The notes beneath the pieces are model-generated. The model was not told where the DNA came from, ran no database searches, and was given only the letters and a program-made list of their open reading frames with translations. A stretch of DNA of 37,689 bases, taken from contig JBCCHN010000041.1 in the NCBI GenBank assembly GCA_039028695.1, forward strand, positions 1-37,689. The letters run 5' to 3'. Both the position numbers and the translations under genes were made by a program. This stretch comes from JANQKX01 sp039028695. GTDB lineage: Bacteria > Pseudomonadota > Alphaproteobacteria > Kiloniellales > Kiloniellaceae. Below are positions 33,376 through 37,689 of this stretch, one piece after another; position 1 is the stretch's first letter; every line of letters begins with the position of its first letter.

Positions 33376-35112
33376 TTACTTATACATGGTTTGCGCTTTT
33401 GTGCCCGGTGCATATTCGTTGGGGTCGATCCACACGTTAATAACCGCGCATTTGCCGGTTTTGGCGATAGCCTCCCGGCCGCGCTGCAAGGCCGGACCGA
33501 TTTCCGAAGCCTCGCGCACTTCTTCACCGTAACCACCGATCATTTCACCGAACTTGGAAAATTCCACATCGCCCAGCTTGTTGCCCACATCACCTCGGTT
33601 GTCGCCATACTTGGCGATTTGGCCATAACGGATCTGGTTCATGGCCGAGTTGTTGCCAATCACCGCCAAGTAGGGTGCACCAAAACGTTGAGCGGTTTCC
33701 ATGTCGAATGAAGTCATGCCGAAAGATCCATCGCCATAGAGGCAAAGTACCTCTTTTTGCGGATGGGCCAACTTAGCGGCCATGGCGAAGCCCGTGCCAA
33801 CGCCGAGTGATCCCAACGCGCCCGGGTCCATCCACTGCCCCGGTCCGCGCGGCCGCACCGCTTGGGCTGAAATTGTGACAACATCACCCCCGTCCCCGAT
33901 GTAAATGGTATCCTCGCCCAGGAATTCGTTAATCTCCCAAGCGAGGCGATAGGGGTGGATGGGCGAGCGGTCGGATAAAAAAAGCGGCATGAGTTTATCC
34001 AAGGCCGCCCCTTCAGCCTTGCGCAGCTTTTCCATCCACTGCTGGCGAAGCTGTTGCTTGCCCCGGTCCATGCGACCGCTGGCCGCGTCCACGACGGCCG
34101 ACAAGATGGCGCCAGGGTGCCCCGGAAGCCCTAGATCCACATCCCGGTTCTTGCCGACTGTACGGTAGTCCAGATCGATCTGGACCAGGGTCAGGTCCTT
34201 GGATATGCGCTTGCCGTAGCCCATGCGGAAATCAAAGGGTGTGCCCACGATCAAGAGCACATCCGCGTCGCCAAAGGCCAGGCGGCGGGTACGATCGAAA
34301 TGATGGGGATCGTCTTGCGGTAACATGCCTCGGGAGGCACCGTTCAAATAGCAAGGGATGTCCAAGGCTCGGACGAAGGCAATGGCCTCATCCACCGAGC
34401 CGCTGGCCCATACCTGTTGACCGAAGAGGACGGCTGGGCGTTCGGCAGCCACCAAAAGATCCGCCACCTTTTCGATATCCGCAGGATCACAGATATGCCG
34501 GTAAGACGCCTTATACTTGCCCGGCTCCGGCACGACGGCCTTTTCCAAAGGAACTTCCGCATCCAAAATATCGCGGGGGATTTCCAGGTAGCTGGGCCCA
34601 TAGGCGCCGGTAAAACACTCCCGCGCCGCCATGGAGATCATGTCGGCCACCCGGTCGGTGGAAAAGACACCCGAGGCGAACTTCGTGATGGGCGTCATCA
34701 TGTCCACATGGGGCAGATCTTGGAGAGAGCCTTGTTTGTGCTGGGTCAGGGACGATTGCCCGCCGATATGCAAAATCGGGCTTTCCGAGCGGAAGGCTGT
34801 GGCGATACCGGTCACCGCGTTGGTGCATCCCGGCCCCGCCGTGGTCACCACACAGCCCAACTTGCCGGTTTGGCGGGCATAACCGTCTGCCGCATGGGCC
34901 GCCGTTTGCTCGTGCCGCACATCGACAATTCGGATGCCCTCGTCCAGGCACCCATCATAGATATCAATGATATGACCGCCGCAGAGGGTGAATATGGTGT
35001 CCACCCCCTCGTTCTTGAGCGCTTTGGCAACCAAATGGCCACCGGAAATAATGTTTTTGTCTTTGCTCTTTTGAGCGAGGGTATCATGGGCGGTTGTAGA
35101 GGGTGCTGCCAT
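33376..35112 (-). CDS. TPP-dependent acetolactate synthase/2-hydroxyacyl-CoA lyase family enzyme; candidate oxalyl-CoA decarboxylase
   Basis: 578 residues with the three-domain TPP fold. The cofactor-activating Glu is in DVRHEQTAAHAADGYAR (about 68), VTTAGPGCTNAVTG follows, and the TPP/Mg site is GDGSFGMTSFDMETAQRFGAPYL followed by NNSAMNQ. Pairing with frc suggests oxalyl-CoA decarboxylation to formyl-CoA and CO2. However, the Tyr-Glu of known Oxc active sites is Leu-Gln here (about 130-131, QGSLQDLPHVDMM). The front segment TLCGGHIIDIYD and the C-terminus NEYAPGTKAQTMYK look like the acetolactate synthase/HACL branch, and the Oxc C-terminal Ser-Gly-Arg box is missing. A 2-hydroxyacyl-CoA lyase, which also releases formyl-CoA, is an equal candidate. 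GGAGG lies six bases before ATG. It starts 33 bases after gntR. Confidence 0.85.
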   Translation of the reverse strand: MAAPSTTAHDTLAQKSKDKNIISGGHLVAKALKNEGVDTIFTLCGGHIIDIYDGCLDEGIRIVDVRHEQTAAHAADGYARQTGKLGCVVTTAGPGCTNAVTGIATAFRSESPILHIGGQSSLTQHKQGSLQDLPHVDMMTPITKFASGVFSTDRVADMISMAARECFTGAYGPSYLEIPRDILDAEVPLEKAVVPEPGKYKASYRHICDPADIEKVADLLVAAERPAVLFGQQVWASGSVDEAIAFVRALDIPCYLNGASRGMLPQDDPHHFDRTRRLAFGDADVLLIVGTPFDFRMGYGKRISKDLTLVQIDLDYRTVGKNRDVDLGLPGHPGAILSAVVDAASGRMDRGKQQLRQQWMEKLRKAEGAALDKLMPLFLSDRSPIHPYRLAWEINEFLGEDTIYIGDGGDVVTISAQAVRPRGPGQWMDPGALGSLGVGTGFAMAAKLAHPQKEVLCLYGDGSFGMTSFDMETAQRFGAPYLAVIGNNSAMNQIRYGQIAKYGDNRGDVGNKLGDVEFSKFGEMIGGYGEEVREASEIGPALQRGREAIAKTGKCAVINVWIDPNEYAPGTKAQTMYK

Positions 35113-35145
35113 ATCTGGCCTCCTAGTGATTGTGCGGGCGGGCGC

Positions 35146-35868
35146 CTATGTGAGTGCCCCTTTTTGCGGCCCGACAAAGGACTTCCAACTGCTGCGAATG
35201 TAATCATGAAGGCGGAAGGTATGCTCGCGCACCAGGGCCGCCGCCAAATCGGCATTACGGTCCTCAATCGCTTCGATGATGTTCATGTGATCCACCAGAG
35301 AGCGGTCGGCCCGGGCCGAATCCCGCATAGCGCGCCGGCGCACCGCCTTAAGCTGGACAAAGAGATTGCGAGCAATATCCTGCAACATATTGCACTTCGA
35401 CAAGCCTAATACGCAGAGATGAAATTCGATATTGGCCTCGGAATACTCATCCAGATGGGCCTTAGCCTTGTCCTTTGTGAACTTGGTGCCAAGTTGACGC
35501 AGACGATTGATCTCCGAATCGCTCGCTCTATCACAAGCCAAGCGGGCCGCCATGCTTTCCAAGGCCGCCCAAACGGTGATCATCTCCAAGATCTCGTCCA
35601 AGGTCTTGCGCTGAATAAAGACCCCCTTGCGGGGCTGAATGGAGACGAATCCTTCCTGCTCCAAGCGGGCCAGAGCTTCGCGGATGGGGGTGCGGGAGAT
35701 GCCCAGTTGCAAGGCCATTTGCCGCTCGTCTAAGCGCAAATTGGCTTCCTCGTCATAGATATCCATGTCAAGGATAGCGTCGCGGAGAACCCCATAGATG
35801 TGGTCCTTCAAGGTAAAGTTTGCGTCAACCGGTTTTAGTTCCACCGCTTTGACCATGTGCGCACCCAT
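35146..35868 (-). CDS. GntR family transcriptional regulator, FCD (FadR) subfamily
   Basis: About 240 residues. The N-terminal winged helix holds LKDHIYGVLRDAIL and the recognition region LRLDERQMALQLGISRTPIREALARLEQEGFVSIQPRKGVFI. The C-terminal all-helical FCD ligand domain has the metal/ligand residues expected in this subfamily (ANIEFH..., then DHMNIIEAIEDRNADLAAALVREH). The frame is open to a TTG at 35952, but ATG 35868 (MGAHMVKAVELKP) is preferred; ATG 35856 is possible. It is the first gene of the operon with the TPP enzyme and frc. The operator at 36007-36023 lies upstream, implying autoregulation, and its copy near the sucC-like gene implies a wider regulon. Confidence 0.92.
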   Translation of the reverse strand: MGAHMVKAVELKPVDANFTLKDHIYGVLRDAILDMDIYDEEANLRLDERQMALQLGISRTPIREALARLEQEGFVSIQPRKGVFIQRKTLDEILEMITVWAALESMAARLACDRASDSEINRLRQLGTKFTKDKAKAHLDEYSEANIEFHLCVLGLSKCNMLQDIARNLFVQLKAVRRRAMRDSARADRSLVDHMNIIEAIEDRNADLAAALVREHTFRLHDYIRSSWKSFVGPQKGALT

Positions 35869-36192
35869 CACCCCTGTCAGTAATTTTTGTACCGAGCGAA
35901 GCTCGTTTCGAAAGATCCTTGCTCCAACACCTGCCCCTGACCGGCGATGCAAGACGGCAATGCCTCGATGGCGTGAGATCCCTGCTTGGTACTCATCTTA
36001 ATTCCGTGGTGTACCATACACCACAGCGAGTTTAGCAACAACAGGAAATGTGAAACCCGCCGTCCTCAGGCGCTCTTTTCGAGTGTCCTGGCGGCATAAT
36101 TGGCGCTGAGAAAAGGGCCTTCATCAGGCAGACAGGCGGCTTTTTGCTGCGAGGAGCTTTTGTCAGCGAACGACTTTCCTTAGACTCCCATA
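35869..36192. other. divergent intergenic region between gntR and the AraC-type regulator
   Basis: About 320 bases. It contains operator site B at 36007-36023 and otherwise no convincing gene. The minus-strand frame 35869-35952 is an open extension of gntR with only a TTG start. I found no clear promoter hexamers for the divergent AraC-type gene. Confidence 0.5.
36007..36023. promoter_or_regulatory. GntR-type operator (site B)
   Basis: TGGTGTA (36007-36013), CCA, TACACCA (36017-36023): a perfect 7-bp inverted repeat with 3-base spacer. Its reverse complement matches site A at 25463 in 17 of 19 positions. It lies about 140 bases upstream of the preferred gntR start, where it can control the gntR-oxc-like-frc-formylhydrolase-uspA operon. 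Confidence 0.82.
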
Positions 36193-37236
36193 ATGATTCA
36201 GGTGACCAAAGGGAATAGCCAAGACCAGCAACCGGCCCACCGGCTCGGCTTTGTCCTGCTGCCCAGCTTCAATGGCATGGCCACGCTGGCTTGCATCGAT
36301 CCGTTTCGGGTTGCGAATTATCTGAGTGCGGCCGAGCTTTATCGCTGGCAATTGTTGTCACTGGACGGCAATCCGGTTCAGGCCAGCAGTGGCATTTCAG
36401 TGGCGGTCGATGGGGCGATTGACGGCGCGATTGAGAATCGGCCCAAGCTGGATATGGTGTTTGTTTGTGCCAGCTGGACGCCCGAAGCCTTTAAGGACTC
36501 TAGTTTTTTTGGATGGCTTCGCCAATCCGCCCGGCAAGGCTGCACGATCGGCGGCCTGGATACAGGAGCGGTGGTTCTGGCCCACGCAGGCTTGCTGGAC
36601 GGCTATCAGGCTACCGCCCATTACGAGCACCTAAATGGCCTAAAAGAGCTATTCCCGGATATTCTGGTTTTACCGGACCTCATGGTATTTGATCGGGACC
36701 GGATCACCTGCGGCGGCGGCGTGGCGGCGGTGGATATGGCCTTGGAAATCATCCGCATGCAGCAAGGGATCGATTTAGCCAATGCCACGGCCCGTTACAT
36801 TTTTCACGACCGTCTACGGCCGCCTGGAGAAAGCCAGCTGCATCCCGTGCATGAACCCGTGGGCACCACGGTGCACAAAAGCTTGCTCAAAGCCATTTCA
36901 CTGATGGAACACAATGTGGAAAAGCCCCTCCCCCTGAAGACCATTGCGCGGGAAAGCGGACTCTCGCTGCGCCACATGGAAAGACTATTTCGCTCCCACG
37001 CCCACGAAACCCCCGCCCGCTTTTATTTGAACCTGCGCCTGGACCGGGCCCGTGGCTTGATTACCCAAACCGAGTTACAGGTTCTGGCCGTGGCGGTCGC
37101 CTGCGGTTTTTCAAGCGCGGAACACTTTACGCGGGTTTACCGGCGGCGCTTCAGCATCACCCCACGCGAAGACCGCCATGCGGGCCGCATCCCCTTCCAA
37201 TATCGTGCCATGCCATTACATGCCAGCTTGCGGTAA
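36193..37236 (+). CDS. GlxA/GbdR/CdhR-type regulator (GATase1-like domain + AraC HTH)
   Basis: 347 residues. The N-terminal DJ-1/PfpI-like domain (about residues 18-200) includes FVLLPSFNGMATLACIDPFRVANYL and GGLDTGAVVLAHAGLLDG, with Asp-Thr where related proteins often have Cys-Thr at the nucleophile elbow. Then RITCGGGVAAVDMALEII and ATARYIFHDRLRPPGESQ lead into the AraC double HTH (LPLKTIARESGLSLRHMERLFRSH; ACGFSSAEHFTRVYRRRFSITPRE). Such regulators control glycine betaine, carnitine and related quaternary-amine catabolism in Pseudomonas. The convergent dehydrogenase fragment fits a carnitine-type role (inference). The ribosome site at ATG 36193 is weak. Confidence 0.9.
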   Translation: MIQVTKGNSQDQQPAHRLGFVLLPSFNGMATLACIDPFRVANYLSAAELYRWQLLSLDGNPVQASSGISVAVDGAIDGAIENRPKLDMVFVCASWTPEAFKDSSFFGWLRQSARQGCTIGGLDTGAVVLAHAGLLDGYQATAHYEHLNGLKELFPDILVLPDLMVFDRDRITCGGGVAAVDMALEIIRMQQGIDLANATARYIFHDRLRPPGESQLHPVHEPVGTTVHKSLLKAISLMEHNVEKPLPLKTIARESGLSLRHMERLFRSHAHETPARFYLNLRLDRARGLITQTELQVLAVAVACGFSSAEHFTRVYRRRFSITPREDRHAGRIPFQYRAMPLHASLR

Positions 37237-37248
37237 GGACGGAGCGGC

Positions 37249-37689
37249 CTATTTTGAGTCTCTTTCAATGGCCGCAAAAGCCTGTAGGGCGGCGATCAAC
37301 TTAGCATCCCGTTCACCCGCGAGATCGGCAAAGTCCCGGCCGTGCTCGGCGGCACGAACGCCGGCGGCCAGGTTTTCTCCAACCTCATCGGTTAAAAGTG
37401 GAGACCCCAAGCTATCCCACCAGCCGTGGAAGGAATCCCGATAACGCTCACAGAAGGTTCCGATACCGTGACCGCCGCTGCCCAGGTTAAAGAGCATATG
37501 GGGACCCATTACCGACCATCTGAGGCCCGGGCCACTGACCACCGCTTTGTCCACGTCTTCCAGGCTGGCCACGCCCTCACAAACCAGATGGATAGCCTCG
37601 CGCCAAAGGGCCGCTTGAAGACGATTGGCCACGTGCCCCGGCACTTCCTTATTCACCCTTATGGTGACCTTACCACATTCGGCAAAGAA
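37249..37689 (-). CDS. 3-hydroxyacyl-CoA dehydrogenase family protein, possibly L-carnitine dehydrogenase (5' part outside window)
   Basis: Only the C-terminal 146 codons are present; the frame runs unbroken to the last base, so the GTG at 37656 is not the true start. The visible part begins FFAECGKVTIRVNKEVPGHVANRLQ, the hinge into the C-terminal helical domain. ALWREAIHLVCEGVASLEDVDKAV and GPGLRWSVMGPHMLFNLG follow, matching the 3HCDH C-terminal domain as found in L-carnitine dehydrogenases and lambda-crystallin-like dehydrogenases. The NAD-binding Rossmann domain lies beyond the edge. It converges with the CdhR-type regulator, 12 bases between stops, which favours carnitine dehydrogenase, but substrate cannot be settled from this half. 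Confidence 0.85.
   Translation of the reverse strand, partial: FFAECGKVTIRVNKEVPGHVANRLQAALWREAIHLVCEGVASLEDVDKAVVSGPGLRWSVMGPHMLFNLGSGGHGIGTFCERYRDSFHGWWDSLGSPLLTDEVGENLAAGVRAAEHGRDFADLAGERDAKLIAALQAFAAIERDSK

Noticed and set aside
33376..35112. Acetolactate synthase large subunit (ilvB/ilvG)
   Set aside because: Family resemblance is real, but there is no ilvN partner, and the operon with frc and a formyl-handling gene makes a CoA-thioester substrate more likely. Kept as a fallback reading.

Overview
The window reads as chromosomal DNA of an alphaproteobacterium, most likely Rhodospirillales-like. The evidence is the type-2 Dgt/ErpA pair, the pcm-tolC-popZ-valS block with a PopZ-type (DUF2497) protein, a DUF4197 protein and alphaproteobacterial TTT transporters. 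Coding density is high. I see no insertion sequences, phage genes or CRISPR arrays.

Layout. (1) 0-3.3 kb: housekeeping genes dgt (minus), erpA with a clear terminator, an exonuclease III-family gene and a rhomboid protease. (2) 3.4-8.9 kb: a DUF4197 exported protein, an 850-residue membrane regulator (SARP/BTAD + TM + TolB-like domain + TPR + degenerate rhodanese), a PhyH-family dioxygenase, a TPR protein and slyX. (3) 8.9-12.5 kb: a phnD-phnC-phnE-phnE ABC importer (minus) with slyX as its last gene and no C-P lyase nearby. (4) 12.6-21.0 kb: ilvD, a small secreted Gly-tailed protein preceded by three 11-bp-phased CTGACG repeats, then valS, popZ-like, tolC and a PCMT-family gene. (5) 21.3-23.3 kb: tRNA-Cys(GCA) and aceK (isocitrate dehydrogenase kinase/phosphatase). 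(6) 23.3-36.0 kb: an accessory C1/C2 acid island. It holds a SucCD-like acyl-CoA ligase pair, a PanE-type reductase, a TctABC transporter, and the run gntR - TPP-dependent lyase - frc - formyl-THF-hydrolase-like protein - uspA. (7) 36.2 kb to the end: a GATase1/AraC regulator and a 3-hydroxyacyl-CoA/carnitine dehydrogenase-family gene cut by the window edge.

The most interesting region is (6). A near-identical 17-19 bp operator lies upstream of the gntR-led operon (around 36015) and upstream of the sucC-like gene in the sucC/panE divergent region (around 25472), in opposite orientation. This ties the two halves into one probable GntR/FCD regulon. Working model (inference): a carboxylate, best guess oxalate, is imported by TctABC and activated to its CoA thioester by Frc (using formyl-CoA) and/or by the SucCD-like ligase. 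It is then decarboxylated or cleaved by the TPP enzyme to give formyl-CoA, or reduced by the PanE-like enzyme (as reported for PanE2 of Methylobacterium extorquens). The formyl group would be disposed of by a stand-alone homologue of the hydrolase domain of 10-formyl-THF dehydrogenase. Two members are not canonical: the TPP enzyme looks more like acetolactate synthase/2-hydroxyacyl-CoA lyase than like known Oxc, and the ligase pair departs from SucCD in active-site loops. The true substrate is therefore open.
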